Source: Celeribacter indicus
GTDB taxonomy: Bacteria; Pseudomonadota; Alphaproteobacteria; Rhodobacterales; Rhodobacteraceae
Assembly: GCF_000819565.1 (NCBI RefSeq)
Contig: NZ_CP004393.1
Span: 2,976,001-3,040,000, forward strand
Length of the DNA: 64,000 nucleotides
Direction: 5' to 3'
Of the stretch, positions 16,797-25,881 are shown piece by piece. The translations under genes were made by a program, and so were the position numbers. Position 1 is the stretch's first letter. Every line of letters starts with the position of its first letter. Below the pieces are notes generated by a model. It did not search any database. It was not told the DNA's origin and saw only the letters and a list, made by a program, of their open reading frames with translations.

Positions 16797-17789
16797 TCAA
16801 AGGCTGTAGGCTTCAAGGGTCGACGGGTGGAACAGCTCGTCAATCTGGACACGGCGCGGCGAGAGGCCCTGGCTTGCATGATAGTCGAGGAAGCGGTCGA
16901 GCACACCTGCGTTCGCCGCGACGCCGTAGCTCCAGGGATCCTTGCCCATGAGCGTCTGGACGCGGTTCAGCGTATCCTCGACGAAGGGCATCGTCACCTT
17001 CGTCGCGGAAGTGTCCGACAGCGCCTCTTCCGCCAGCCGCTTCGAGTCCGTGAAGGCCTTGAGCAGGGCCGCGGGAAGGAAGGGATATTCCTCCGCGAGG
17101 CTGCGGCGCACGCCGAGGACGTGCATGATCGGGAAGATCTTCGTGCGGCGATAGTAATCCTCCGCCGCCCCGATGCTGTCCGCAAAGAGCCGCCCGACAT
17201 GCGGATGACCTTCGGAGAAGCAGCGCGGCCAGCGCGGACCGACGAAGCCATCGATCTCGCCCGCGGCGAGCATCTCGTTCAGCGTCTTGCCTTCCGGCGC
17301 CTCCTCGACCGTCAGGTCGGAGGGCAGGTCGACCTTGATCTTCTCGGGGCGTCCCGCCGTGTCCATGCCGCCGCGCACCCAGATGACGTCGGAGGGCTTC
17401 ACGCCGTAATCATCCTCGAGAATGCCGCGCACCCAGACGTTCGCGGACAGCTGGTATTCGGCGATGCCGATCCGCTTGCCCTTCAGGTCCTCGGGCGTCT
17501 CGATGCCCTTGTCGGTGCGGATATAGACCGAGGTGTGGCGGAAGGCGCGGCTGAGGAAGACCGGGATCGCGACATAATGCGGGTTTCCGCGCGCGACCGA
17601 GATCGAATAGGAGGACAGCGACAGTTCGCTGATGTCGAAGGCCTGGTGGCGGAAGGCGCGGAAGAACATCTCCTCCGGCGAAAGCAGCATCGGAACCGGA
17701 TCGACCCCGTCGATCTGCACGCGGCCGTCCACGATCGCGCGCGTCCGGTCGTAGTTCCCCATGGCCAGGGAAAGCTTGAGCTTCGTCAT
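16797..17789 (-). CDS. 4,5-dihydroxyphthalate decarboxylase family protein
   Basis: A 330-residue protein of the Pht5 / 4,5-dihydroxyphthalate decarboxylase family, which shares the fold of NMT1/THI5-like binding proteins. It would turn 4,5-dihydroxyphthalate into protocatechuate. There is no signal peptide, which favours an enzyme over a periplasmic receptor. Typical parts are the SPEEMFFRAFRH block, the DLKGKRIGI strand and the DGFVGPRWPRCF segment. The ATG at 17789 has GGAGAACAGG upstream. It follows the dihydrodiol-dehydrogenase-like gene by 13 bp, in pathway order. Confidence 0.82.
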   Translation of the reverse strand: MTKLKLSLAMGNYDRTRAIVDGRVQIDGVDPVPMLLSPEEMFFRAFRHQAFDISELSLSSYSISVARGNPHYVAIPVFLSRAFRHTSVYIRTDKGIETPEDLKGKRIGIAEYQLSANVWVRGILEDDYGVKPSDVIWVRGGMDTAGRPEKIKVDLPSDLTVEEAPEGKTLNEMLAAGEIDGFVGPRWPRCFSEGHPHVGRLFADSIGAAEDYYRRTKIFPIMHVLGVRRSLAEEYPFLPAALLKAFTDSKRLAEEALSDTSATKVTMPFVEDTLNRVQTLMGKDPWSYGVAANAGVLDRFLDYHASQGLSPRRVQIDELFHPSTLEAYSL

Positions 17790-17802
17790 CCTGTTCTCCT
17801 CC

Positions 17803-18978
17803 TTATTGATGAGCGTTGCACTGGTGCTGCAACGCGACCGGCTGGCCGGTTTCGGCCGAGCGCAGGATTGCGTGACAGACTTCGAGGCTGGCGAGACCCC
17901 ATTCGCCCGTCTGGACGGGCGGAACATCCTCGCGGACGGCCCGGACCAGGGCCTCCACGACGGTCTTGCGCGGCGCCGGGCCAAAGGGCGCCTCGATAAA
18001 GCGGCGCTCGGTATCTCCAAACACCTCGATCCCGTCGGGGGTGAGCCGCAGGTCGGCACGGTCGCACAGCGCGATCACCGGGCCGAAATGTTCGTTATGG
18101 GCGGCCTCGATCGGCGCCGCCCCGCTGCCGAAGGTGCGCGTGCTCTTCAGCCGCGCCTCCTCCTCCGGATCGAGATCCATCAGCGCCCGGCGGGCCTTGC
18201 CATAGCTCGCGGGATCCTTGGCCTGACCCAGCTCACCCACATCGTTCATCCAGATATCGCTGTCGAAATGCGCATAGCCGGAATAGGTGAGATTGGCGAC
18301 GCAGCCGCCCGCAAAGCTCATGAGCGCGGTGAAGGCGCCCTCGGTCGGGCGTTTCGGATCCCAGTTGCCGGTGAAGGCCACGACCTTTTCGGCCATGCCG
18401 CCGGCCAGCCGCCGCACCACGTCGATCTGGTGGATGGCCTGGCTGAACATCACGCCGCCGCCCTCCTCGGTACGAAGCTCCTCCGGGCGCCGGGGCCGGT
18501 AGAGGAAATCCGTGTAGTTCAGCGCCTGGATCATCCGCAGCGCGCCGAACTCGCCGCTTTCGATCAGCCGCGCGGCAAGATCCACGGGCAGGTCGAAACT
18601 GTGGCTCGGGCCGACGATCAGGTGGACGCCGGCCTCGCGCGCGGCCCGCACCATCCTGTCGGCATCCTCCATGGAGATCGCCAGCGGCTTCTCCACGAGG
18701 ATGTGCTTGCCGGCCTTCGCGGCGGCAAGGACGTGATCGACATGCATCTGGTGCGGCGTGGCGATATAGACCGCTTCGACATCGGGATCGGCGCAGAGCG
18801 CCTCGATGCTCTCGTAGCCCTTGCCACCGTATTCCTGTTCGAAGGCCGTGCGGCTTTCCTGCCTGGGGGCGGCTGCGGCCACGAGCTTCACGCGCGGATC
18901 GGCGTCGAAGGTCGGGATCATGAGCATGAAGGCACGCCCGAGCCCGACCACGCCGAGGCGGACGGGATCAGAGGTCAA
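17803..18978 (-). CDS. Gfo/Idh/MocA oxidoreductase, phthalate cis-dihydrodiol dehydrogenase-like (Pht4)
   Basis: A 391-residue NAD(P)-dependent dehydrogenase. The Rossmann motif is LGVVGLGRA near the N-terminus and the family Lys lies in HILVEKPLA. Pht4 of phthalate degraders belongs to this family and oxidises the cis-dihydrodiol to the catechol-type diol. The start appears to be TTG with GGAGG 7 bp upstream. It overlaps the end of the reductase gene by 11 bp, so the two are translationally linked. Confidence 0.85.
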   Translation of the reverse strand: MTSDPVRLGVVGLGRAFMLMIPTFDADPRVKLVAAAAPRQESRTAFEQEYGGKGYESIEALCADPDVEAVYIATPHQMHVDHVLAAAKAGKHILVEKPLAISMEDADRMVRAAREAGVHLIVGPSHSFDLPVDLAARLIESGEFGALRMIQALNYTDFLYRPRRPEELRTEEGGGVMFSQAIHQIDVVRRLAGGMAEKVVAFTGNWDPKRPTEGAFTALMSFAGGCVANLTYSGYAHFDSDIWMNDVGELGQAKDPASYGKARRALMDLDPEEEARLKSTRTFGSGAAPIEAAHNEHFGPVIALCDRADLRLTPDGIEVFGDTERRFIEAPFGPAPRKTVVEALVRAVREDVPPVQTGEWGLASLEVCHAILRSAETGQPVALQHQCNAHQ

Positions 18979-19912
18979 GAACCAGCCTCCCCGACTTCGC
19001 CCGCGACACGCAGATCATGATGAAATCTTCTTTTTCCTCATCCATCAGGACCATGTCGCGGTGATCGACCTCGCCGCTGAGAAGCTTCGTCTTGCAGGTG
19101 CCGCAGGTGCCGCTTTCGCAGGAACTGACGGTCTTGTAACCCGCGTCCCGCAGGGTTTCGAGGATCGTGCGGTCTTCGGGAACGGTCAGCGTCTCGCCGC
19201 TTTTCGACAGTTCGACCTCGAAGGGCTTGTCGTCCTCGCGCACCACTTCGACGGGTTTGAAATCCTCGAAATGGATGCGCCCCTCGGGCCAGTGGCCGGA
19301 GACCGCCTTCACCTCTTCCATGAAGGGTTTCGGCCCGCAGCAGAACACATGCGTCGCGCGCGGCGTCAGGAAATCGTCCCAGAAATCGTAGGATTTCGAC
19401 GGGTCGCCCTCGTCGTGGTGGACGATGATACGCCCCTCGAAATCCTTGTTCAGGTCCTCGAGATAGGCGGATTCCTCGGGGCTGCGGCTGCAATAGATGA
19501 TCCGCAGTTCCTTGCCCTTCTTGGCGAGATGGCGCGCCATCGCGTAGATCGGCGTCACGCCGATCCCGCCGGCGATCAGCAGGTATTTCGACACGTCGGT
19601 CAGCGGGAAATCGTTCTCGGGCGGCTCGACGTTGAGCTCGGTCCCCTCCTGGGCCTCGTCGTGCATCGAGGCCGACCCGCCCCGCGAGGCCGGTTCGCGC
19701 TTCACCGCGATGACATAGGACTTGGGATGATCGCTGCCGTCGCTGACGAGCGAGTAGCGCCGCATCGCCCCGGAGGGCGTCTCGACGGTGATATGCGCCC
19801 CCGGATCGAAATCCGGCAGCGTGACCTGATCGTCGACCGGCGCGAGGGTGAATTCCGAAATGCTCGGAGTCAAAGCGCGCCGTTTCTCGACGCGCATTCT
19901 GATCTGCTCCAT
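18968..19912 (-). CDS. PDR-type reductase of an aromatic dioxygenase (phthalate dioxygenase reductase-like)
   Basis: A 314-residue flavin-iron-sulfur reductase that would carry electrons from NADH to the Rieske oxygenase encoded at 21317-22597. Domain order is that of phthalate dioxygenase reductase: flavin-binding barrel with RRYSLVS, NAD domain with LIAGGIGVTPIY, and a C-terminal plant-type [2Fe-2S] domain with CESGTCGTC and a fourth Cys in FIMICVS. First gene of an operon with the dehydrogenase, decarboxylase, 148-residue protein and EamA transporter. A TTAGATTGCTAA palindrome lies 61 bp upstream. Confidence 0.93.
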   Translation of the reverse strand: MEQIRMRVEKRRALTPSISEFTLAPVDDQVTLPDFDPGAHITVETPSGAMRRYSLVSDGSDHPKSYVIAVKREPASRGGSASMHDEAQEGTELNVEPPENDFPLTDVSKYLLIAGGIGVTPIYAMARHLAKKGKELRIIYCSRSPEESAYLEDLNKDFEGRIIVHHDEGDPSKSYDFWDDFLTPRATHVFCCGPKPFMEEVKAVSGHWPEGRIHFEDFKPVEVVREDDKPFEVELSKSGETLTVPEDRTILETLRDAGYKTVSSCESGTCGTCKTKLLSGEVDHRDMVLMDEEKEDFIMICVSRAKSGRLVLDL

Positions 19913-19972
19913 GAGTTCCTCCCGATCTTTCGAGCGTTTTCTTCAGTGCGTTTGGAGTGCGTTTGCTTTTAT

Positions 19973-19984
19973 TTAGATTGCTAA
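19973..19984 (-). promoter_or_regulatory. Shared 12-bp regulon palindrome, reductase operon
   Basis: TTAGATTGCTAA, one arm base away from the inferred consensus TTAGATNTCTAA, 61 bp ahead of the reductase start codon. It lies in an A/T-rich patch within otherwise GC-rich DNA. Confidence 0.65.
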
Positions 19985-20056
19985 GTTTATGATGTCAATG
20001 GCCCCCTGCCCCTGCACCGGCCGCGCCGGGCCCGTGAGATCGGGAGCCGCATGCGA

Positions 20057-21220
20057 TCACGTCGGCGGCGGATCCGTCCGCAGGGCAAGGTGGTCCCGGC
20101 CGAGATGCCGCGGCGCGTCGCAGCCGGTGAGGATCATCGTGCGCTGCATCTCGTCGGCGAGAATCGCCAGCGCCCGCGCGACGCCCTCCCGCCCTCCGGC
20201 GGCAAGGCCGTAAAGCGGCGCCCGGCCGAGAAGCACGCCCTGCGCGCCCAGGGCCAGCGCCTTGACGATGTCGCTCCCGCGCCGGATGCCCCCGTCGAGC
20301 AGCACGGTTGCACCCTCGTCCAGCGCGGCCACGATCTCCGGCAGCACGGACAGGCTCGCCGGCGCACCGTCGAGCTGTCGCCCGCCGTGGTTCGACACGA
20401 CAATGCCGTCCGCCCCTTCGGCCCGCGCCCGGATCGCATCCTCGGCGCACATCACGCCCTTGATCAGCAGCGGACCGGGCCACAGCCCCCGGATACGGCG
20501 CACGTCCTCCCAGGAGAAGTGCGGATTCCTCTGGGAGCGCGTGAATTCGGCGAGGTCGCGGTCGCTGGCCGCGTCGCCCAGGAACGGGATCAGGTTCTCG
20601 AACCGCGGCCGGTGCCGGCCGAACCAGACGGAGGCGAGCCATCGCGGGTGCATCAGCCCGTCGAGCACCACCGGGGCGCTCATTCGGATTTCATGGGAGA
20701 ATCCATGCCGCAGATCCCGCTCGCGCTTCCCGCCGACGAGCGAATCCAGCGTGAGGATGAGGGCGGAATAGCCCGCTGCGGCGGCGCGTTCGACGAGCGC
20801 CTCGGAAAATTCCGGTCCGCCCCAGGGATAGAGTTGGAACCAGCGCGGCGCGTCGATGCGCCGGGCGATGGTTTCCATCGAGGCGTTGGACCCGGTCGAG
20901 AGGGCAAAGCCGATCCCCGCCTCGGCCGCGGCGCCCGCGAGGTGCAGATCGCCCTCCGGCCAATAGATGCCGCTCAGCCCGGTGGGCCCGATCAGGAAGG
21001 GGGCGGAATAGCTCTGCCCGAAGATCTCGGTCGACAGATCGACCCGCCCGCCACCAAGCAGTCGCGGCCGGAGCGTGAGATCGTCAAAGGCGCGACGGTT
21101 CGCCCGAAGCGTCAACTCATCCTCGGCGCCCCCGTCGAGATAGTCGAACACGACACGGGGCAGACGGCGCCGCGCCAGCCGGCGCAGATCGTCGATATTG
21201 ACGGCATTCTTCATCTTCAT
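20057..21220 (-). CDS. FMN-dependent alpha-hydroxyacid dehydrogenase (lactate/mandelate type)
   Basis: A 387-residue FMN-binding TIM barrel that oxidises an L-2-hydroxy acid to the 2-oxo acid. Visible family parts are SAPFLIGPTGLSG, WFQLYPWG, the catalytic-Lys strand LIKGVM, the active-site His with substrate-binding Arg in SNHGGRQLD, and the phosphate loop in LDGGIRRGSDI and ALGAQGVLLGR. The family includes lactate, glycolate and mandelate enzymes, and the sequence alone does not choose. It lies between the dioxygenase and reductase genes, so an aromatic hydroxy acid is possible. The ATG at 21220 or 21214 may be the start. Confidence 0.9.
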   Translation of the reverse strand: MKMKNAVNIDDLRRLARRRLPRVVFDYLDGGAEDELTLRANRRAFDDLTLRPRLLGGGRVDLSTEIFGQSYSAPFLIGPTGLSGIYWPEGDLHLAGAAAEAGIGFALSTGSNASMETIARRIDAPRWFQLYPWGGPEFSEALVERAAAAGYSALILTLDSLVGGKRERDLRHGFSHEIRMSAPVVLDGLMHPRWLASVWFGRHRPRFENLIPFLGDAASDRDLAEFTRSQRNPHFSWEDVRRIRGLWPGPLLIKGVMCAEDAIRARAEGADGIVVSNHGGRQLDGAPASLSVLPEIVAALDEGATVLLDGGIRRGSDIVKALALGAQGVLLGRAPLYGLAAGGREGVARALAILADEMQRTMILTGCDAPRHLGRDHLALRTDPPPT

Positions 21221-21260
21221 ATGACGGACGCTGCATCTCCGCCCCGCCTCGTCAAAAGAC

Positions 21261-21294
21261 GATCCGCCCGGATCGAAGCGACGCCGGGCGGATC
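21261..21294 (-). terminator. Terminator-like hairpin after the dioxygenase gene
   Basis: Perfect 11-bp arms GATCCGCCCGG and CCGGGCGGATC with a 12-nt loop. On the minus strand the stem is soon followed by TTTT. It lies between the oxygenase stop and the hydroxyacid dehydrogenase start, so expression of the latter may be reduced or separate. Confidence 0.65.
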
Positions 21295-21316
21295 GGGGAA
21301 GAGATGGAGACGGTCG

Positions 21317-22597
21317 TTACTCCGCCGCCTCGGTGGTGCCGGAGCCGTTCACCAGCGTGCGCCAGTCGACGTCCTTGGGATAGACACCTTCATGCGACGC
21401 GATCTGCGCCTGCGGAATGTCGGAAGCGGTCCCGATGGCCTGGCCCCCTTCGGCGACCTTCTTGGCCGCATCCGCCATCAAGCGGCGGAATTCGACGATG
21501 GCAAGGTCAGAGGCCCCGAGCGTATCCGTGTGACGCTGCACACGGCTGCCCATCGACACCCACATCACGATATCCTCGTTCGGGATACCGTCGACGCCGG
21601 TGAAATGGCCTTCCTTCATGCGCTGGCGGTCCTGCTTGAAGTCGTTTTCCAGCGTGCGCAGCGTGCGCCACTTGTGGTCCACGTCCACGCCCGGCACCGC
21701 ATGGGCGAACTTGCGCCATTCCTCGGTCGAAGGCACGTTCGGGCCGCCGAAGGCGATGAAGTGGAACGCCGTCTCGTCGTCGTTGATCGGAACGATGACG
21801 CTGGCCACCTTGTAGTTGTTGTTCGGCGGGATCAGCGAGTAATAGGGCGCGATGAACTCGGTGATGCGCAGGTAGTTATGCGTGGCCGAATTCTTGATCG
21901 GCTTGCGGATCGCCGCATAGTGGAAACCGTAGCTGGTGGTCTCGGTCTGCATCCGCGGCGACTTGTCGGTCGAGGGACGATACCAGGACTTGTCGTCGGC
22001 CGAAGCCCCCTCGACCCGCGCCGGCACCATGTGCGACGAGTGCAGCGAGGACGAGTGCGCGCTGTCGATCTGGCCCTCGTGGATCTGCGCCCAGTTGGCC
22101 GGGATGCGGATCTTCAGGATCGCGACCGGCGTATCCTCGGTCGGCGCGAAGGCCGGCGGCTGGAATTCCGGCATCTCGTCCTTTTCGCCGAGCCAGGCCC
22201 AGACGAACCCACCCCATTCGCGGGTCGGATAGGCGCGCGCCTTCACCTTGTCCATCAGCGGGCTGCCTTCCGGCTCGGAGGACATCGCGACGACATTGCC
22301 TTCGACGTCCATCTTCCAGCCGTGGTAGAGGCAGCGGAGCCCACATTCCTCGTTCCGGCCGTAGACGAGCGACGCCTTGCGGTGCGGGCAGAGTTCGTCG
22401 AGCATGCCGAGCTTGCCCTCGGTGTCGCGGAACGCGACATAGCTGTTGCCGAGCACTTCGACCCGCAGGGGCTTCCCGTCGGGTTCGGCGACCTCCTCGA
22501 TCAGACACACGGGTGTCCAATGCTGGCGCATCAGTTTTGCCATCGGCGCATCACCCGTCACGCGGGTCAGCAGTTCATTTTCTTCAGGCGTAAGCAT
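21317..22597 (-). CDS. Rieske aromatic dioxygenase, phthalate 4,5-dioxygenase-like oxygenase subunit
   Basis: A 426-residue ring-hydroxylating oxygenase of the single-subunit phthalate dioxygenase class. It has the Rieske ligands Cys70-x-His72 (CPHR) and Cys89-x2-His92 (CLYHGW). The mononuclear iron site is in IDSAHSSSLHSSH, and the C-terminal half is family-like. The ATG at 22597 has GGAGGAG 6 bp ahead; an upstream TTG would include that site in the coding frame. With the PDR reductase and Pht4/Pht5-like genes it forms a route from a phthalate-type diacid to protocatechuate. Isophthalate or pyridine dicarboxylates cannot be excluded. Confidence 0.92.
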   Translation of the reverse strand: MLTPEENELLTRVTGDAPMAKLMRQHWTPVCLIEEVAEPDGKPLRVEVLGNSYVAFRDTEGKLGMLDELCPHRKASLVYGRNEECGLRCLYHGWKMDVEGNVVAMSSEPEGSPLMDKVKARAYPTREWGGFVWAWLGEKDEMPEFQPPAFAPTEDTPVAILKIRIPANWAQIHEGQIDSAHSSSLHSSHMVPARVEGASADDKSWYRPSTDKSPRMQTETTSYGFHYAAIRKPIKNSATHNYLRITEFIAPYYSLIPPNNNYKVASVIVPINDDETAFHFIAFGGPNVPSTEEWRKFAHAVPGVDVDHKWRTLRTLENDFKQDRQRMKEGHFTGVDGIPNEDIVMWVSMGSRVQRHTDTLGASDLAIVEFRRLMADAAKKVAEGGQAIGTASDIPQAQIASHEGVYPKDVDWRTLVNGSGTTEAAE

Positions 22598-22684
22598 TAT
22601 GGCCTCCTCCAGCAAACAACGTAGCCGGCAGCGCGCCGGCGTCCAATACGGCCGGCAGGTCTTTGCCAGCGGCTCGCAATATTC

Positions 22685-22696
22685 TTAGCTATCTAA
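22685..22696 (-). promoter_or_regulatory. Shared 12-bp regulon palindrome, dioxygenase promoter
   Basis: TTAGATAGCTAA on the minus strand, one arm base from TTAGATNTCTAA, 88 bp before the oxygenase start codon. It is followed by the A/T-rich stretch expected of a promoter. Confidence 0.65.
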
Positions 22697-22911
22697 TAAC
22701 TTTTTGTCAACATCCCCTGCGACATTTTGGTTTCTCCCGGACAAAGCCAAGGCTTGCACGCCCTCCCCGTCGCGGCGTCAGACCCGAATCGCCTCGCCGC
22801 CGCACCGGCCGTTCCCACCGCCCTCCCCGGCCCCTCCCGAGGGGGCCGCGCGGCGAGGAAACATTCCGGGACGACAATACCAGATTGACTCGCCCGCTCA
22901 TGTCATGAAAC

Positions 22912-22923
22912 ATAGATCTCTAA
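22912..22923 (+). promoter_or_regulatory. Shared 12-bp regulon palindrome, TAXI permease promoter
   Basis: ATAGATCTCTAA, one base from TTAGATNTCTAA. It lies 108 bp before the start of the leader ORF that overlaps the permease gene, and 216 bp from the divergent dioxygenase copy. Confidence 0.6.
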
Positions 22924-23030
22924 GAACACGGGCCGCCGGGGAGGCGGTCGAAACGCATGGTGATCACGCGGCAAGTCAGGAAAGGGGCGCGCACACGCCC
23001 CTAGCCGCGTGGAAAAAAGGGAGGATTTGT

Positions 23031-23183
23031 ATGTACCTATACACCATAGACTCTGATTCTGCGCGTGCGGTCCGTTCCGCCGCAGGATCCCGCCGGCTGG
23101 CCGCGCGCGCACAGAATCGGCATGAGCCATCGAAGAGCGCCACACCGGGTGCACACACCCTTCGGACGTCGGGGCAGGCATGA
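23031..23183 (+). CDS. Small leader ORF coupled to the TAXI permease
   Basis: A 50-codon ORF beginning MYLYTIDSDSARAV, with a strong GGGAGG ribosome binding site 6 bp upstream. Its stop overlaps the permease start as ATGA. The permease lacks a good ribosome binding site of its own, so translation of this ORF may load ribosomes onto it. The product is basic, has no membrane segment and resembles nothing I know. It could be a real small protein, a regulatory leader, or a decayed gene. Confidence 0.5.
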   Translation: MYLYTIDSDSARAVRSAAGSRRLAARAQNRHEPSKSATPGAHTLRTSGQA

Positions 23184-25090
23184 TGATTCCCTCTCTGACG
23201 GAAACCGGGCGCCGCCGGAACCTCGCGCCCAAACTGAAAAAAGCCATCATCCTTCTCGCCGCGGCCTTCGCGCTCTGGGTGATCTATGCCAACCTCTTTG
23301 TCATCTCCGACCCGCTGATCCTCGGGATCCTGTTCATCTCGGGCATCTTCACGATCCTGTTCCTCGCCATCGGCGCGACATCGCGCGCCCCGGATGCCAT
23401 TCCGGTCTACGACTGGGGCCTGTCGGCGCTCAGCCTGGCGTCGGGCATCTACTTCTTCCTGAGCACGGGCGTGATCGCGGATCGCATCAGCCTGCTCGAT
23501 CCGTTCACGCCCGATCAGCTCTTCTTCGGGTCGGCCCTGCTGTTCCTGACGCTCGAAGCGACCCGCCGCACCACCGGCCTCGGGTTGACCGGCGTCGTCA
23601 TGCTGTTTCTCATCTACAACCTGTTCGGCTATCTGCTGCCCCCGCCCTTCGGCCATCGGGTCAGCGAATTCAGCTACCTGCTCGACATCCTCGTGTTCAC
23701 CACGGACGGGCTGTTCGGCGTGCCGATCCAGGTCGTGGCGAGCTATGTCTTCCTGTTCGTGATGTTCGGCACCTTCCTCGCGAAGGCGGGCGGCGGCGAC
23801 TTCTTCTTCAATCTCGCCTCCCTCGTCACGGGCCGGGCCCGCGGCGGCCCCGCGAAGATCGCGGTGATCTCCTCGGGCCTCTACGGCACCATGTCGGGCA
23901 GCCCCACCTCCGACGTCGTCGCCACCGGCTCGATCACGATCCCGGTGATGAAGCGGCTTGGCTACAGCTCGCGCTTCGCCGCCGCGGTCGAGGTCGCGGC
24001 CTCCACCGGCGGCAGCGCGATGCCCCCGATCATGGGCTCGGCCGCCTTCATCATGGCCGAATACACGGGCATCGCCTATAACGAGATCGTGCTCGCCGCA
24101 TTGCTGCCCGCGATCTTCTACTACAGCGGCGTCTTCACCCAGGTGCACCTGCGTGCCGTGAAGCTCGACCTGCGCCCCGCCGAGGGAGAGATCCCGACAG
24201 CGGCCGAGACGTTCAAGACCGGCTGGGTCTTCCTGCTGCCGATCATCGGCATCGTGATCGCCCTGATCCTCGGATATTCCCCGACCCTCGTGGCCGGGAT
24301 CGGCATCATCTCCACCATCCTCGCCTCGATGATCCTCAAGGAAACGCGCATGACGCCCTGGCAGATCATCGAGGGGCTCGGCACGACGACGTTGCAGATC
24401 CTGCCCGTCGCCGGGGCCTGTGCCGCGGCCGGCCTCGTCATCGGCGGCCTGTCCATGACGGGTCTGGGGATGAAATCCGCGAACGTCATCCTCGAAATCA
24501 GCAACGCCCAGCCGATCCTCACCCTCGTGATCGCGGCCGTCGTGACGATCGTCCTCGGCCTCGGCATGCCGACCCCGAGCGCCTATATCCTCGCGGCGGT
24601 TCTCGTCGGGCCGGCGCTGGCGAAGCTCGGGTTCCCGACCCTGCCGAGCCAGATGTTCCTGCTCTACTACGCGATCCTCTCGGCCCTCACGCCGCCGATC
24701 GCGGTCGCGGCCATCGCCGCCTCCGCCATCGCCGAAGACGATCCGTTCAAGATCGCCTTCTCCGCGGTGCGGCTCGCGGTCGTGGGCTTCCTTCTGCCCT
24801 TTGCCTTCGTCTGGAATCCCGGTATCGTTCTCGCCGGGGATCCGGTGACGAACACGCTCGCCGTGATCGGGGCGGCCTTTGCGACGCTCGCCATCGCCTG
24901 TTCGGTCGAGGGCATGCTCAAACATCCGTTGAGCACGCTCGAGCGGCTGGTGCTGACGCTCGCGGCGGTCGGGGCGGTCTGTCCCTACCCGCTCATCTCG
25001 CTCGTCGCCATCCTGGTGATCGCGGCGACGATGGGGCGTCAGATCTTCCTGATGCCGAAACCGCTGGCAAAAGAGTCGCTCGAGAACTGA
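23180..25090 (+). CDS. TRAP transporter fused permease, TAXI type
   Basis: A 636-residue inner-membrane protein in which the small and large TRAP permease subunits are fused, the form that works with TAXI receptors. Roughly 16 or more hydrophobic segments are visible. The DctM-like half has the SGSPTSDVVATGSITIP and GGSAMPPIMGSAAFIMAEY blocks and a repeat of the same pattern in GLGMPTPSAYILAAV. No receptor gene is adjacent; the only TAXI receptor in the window is at 45429-46418, under the same palindrome. Confidence 0.93.
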   Translation: MMIPSLTETGRRRNLAPKLKKAIILLAAAFALWVIYANLFVISDPLILGILFISGIFTILFLAIGATSRAPDAIPVYDWGLSALSLASGIYFFLSTGVIADRISLLDPFTPDQLFFGSALLFLTLEATRRTTGLGLTGVVMLFLIYNLFGYLLPPPFGHRVSEFSYLLDILVFTTDGLFGVPIQVVASYVFLFVMFGTFLAKAGGGDFFFNLASLVTGRARGGPAKIAVISSGLYGTMSGSPTSDVVATGSITIPVMKRLGYSSRFAAAVEVAASTGGSAMPPIMGSAAFIMAEYTGIAYNEIVLAALLPAIFYYSGVFTQVHLRAVKLDLRPAEGEIPTAAETFKTGWVFLLPIIGIVIALILGYSPTLVAGIGIISTILASMILKETRMTPWQIIEGLGTTTLQILPVAGACAAAGLVIGGLSMTGLGMKSANVILEISNAQPILTLVIAAVVTIVLGLGMPTPSAYILAAVLVGPALAKLGFPTLPSQMFLLYYAILSALTPPIAVAAIAASAIAEDDPFKIAFSAVRLAVVGFLLPFAFVWNPGIVLAGDPVTNTLAVIGAAFATLAIACSVEGMLKHPLSTLERLVLTLAAVGAVCPYPLISLVAILVIAATMGRQIFLMPKPLAKESLEN

Positions 25091-25212
25091 GCGTCTCGCG
25101 CGACATGGAAACCGAGAAGTGGCCGCCTTCCGGGGCGGCCACTTGCCACGTTCAGAGGGGTGCATGATCCGCGCCCCTTCAGCAAAGACACGAGAAACAG
25201 GATGTTCCGCGG

Positions 25213-25779
25213 ATGACGAACTGTTCGAACGACCTCGCCCGCCCCGCCCCGCCGCCCGCCGCGGCCGCGCCACGGGGCTTTACCCTCTCCGCCTCCGCCA
25301 CGGCGGAACGCGCGGCGGGACTGGCCGCGGACATGAGCGAGGCACTCGCCGCGCTCCGGCGCAACCCGCTCGTCGACAGCATCGAATTCCGCGAAAAAAG
25401 ATCCGAGACCGGGCACAGGTTCCAGATCACCGTCCACGCGCGCGCGCATCCCGAGACGGATGAAAACCCGCTCGGGGAGCTGATCCGGGAGTTGCAGGAC
25501 GCGCCGGACGTCGATGTCGTGACCGAGACGAGCTGCCTGTCGGCGCTCAAGAACAAGCTGCCGCACACACCGCTGCCGCCCTTCTGGAAACGCTGGCTCG
25601 TGAGCATGATCGCGGTCTATCCCGCGCTGATCGTGATCTTCTACATGCTCCGGCCGGTGGCGGCGAACCTGCCGACGCCGCTGTCGCTGTTTCTGGTCGC
25701 GTTCTTCCTGACCGGGCTGAATGCGCGCTATATCCTGCCCTTCCTCAACCGGCGCCTGCCGCGCTGGCTTTTCACCTAG
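25213..25779 (+). CDS. Membrane-anchored protein with an antibiotic-biosynthesis-monooxygenase-like fold
   Basis: A 188-residue protein. The N-terminal two thirds look like a ferredoxin-like ABM/dimeric barrel domain (FREKRSETGHRFQITVHA region). The C-terminus has two membrane helices in the pattern seen with this family: LVSMIAVYPALIVIFYML, then FLVAFFLTGL followed by NARYILPFLNRRLPRWL. The start at 25213 follows the permease gene by about 120 bp on the same strand, so it may be co-transcribed. The function of the membrane-bound ABM group is not established. Confidence 0.7.
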   Translation: MTNCSNDLARPAPPPAAAAPRGFTLSASATAERAAGLAADMSEALAALRRNPLVDSIEFREKRSETGHRFQITVHARAHPETDENPLGELIRELQDAPDVDVVTETSCLSALKNKLPHTPLPPFWKRWLVSMIAVYPALIVIFYMLRPVAANLPTPLSLFLVAFFLTGLNARYILPFLNRRLPRWLFT

Positions 25780-25796
25780 AATCTTCACATTAAAAA

Positions 25797-25822
25797 GGCG
25801 GGCCGCCGCACAGCGCCCCGCC
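25797..25822 (-). terminator. Terminator of the 11-kb minus-strand operon
   Basis: Arms GGCGGG and CCCGCC enclose a 14-nt loop. On the minus strand the stem is followed by five T. It lies about 95 bp past the stop of the D-2-hydroxyacid dehydrogenase gene. Confidence 0.7.
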
Positions 25823-25881
25823 CCTCGCGCGTCCGGATCGCGCGGGTGTCCCGGTCCCTCCTGACGAGAGAGGGGAATGAT

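Larger units (their letters stand above)
22616..23030. other. Divergent promoter region of the dioxygenase and the TAXI permease
   Basis: About 400 bp without a gene. It contains two copies of the regulon palindrome, one on each side, and a hairpin (arms AGGGGCG 22983-22989 and CGCCCCT 22996-23002) just ahead of the leader ORF. I see nothing else. Confidence 0.6.

Noticed and set aside
16783..16800. TTG start at 16800 for the 148-residue protein
   Set aside because: It would swallow the AGAGGAG ribosome binding site that serves the GTG at 16782.
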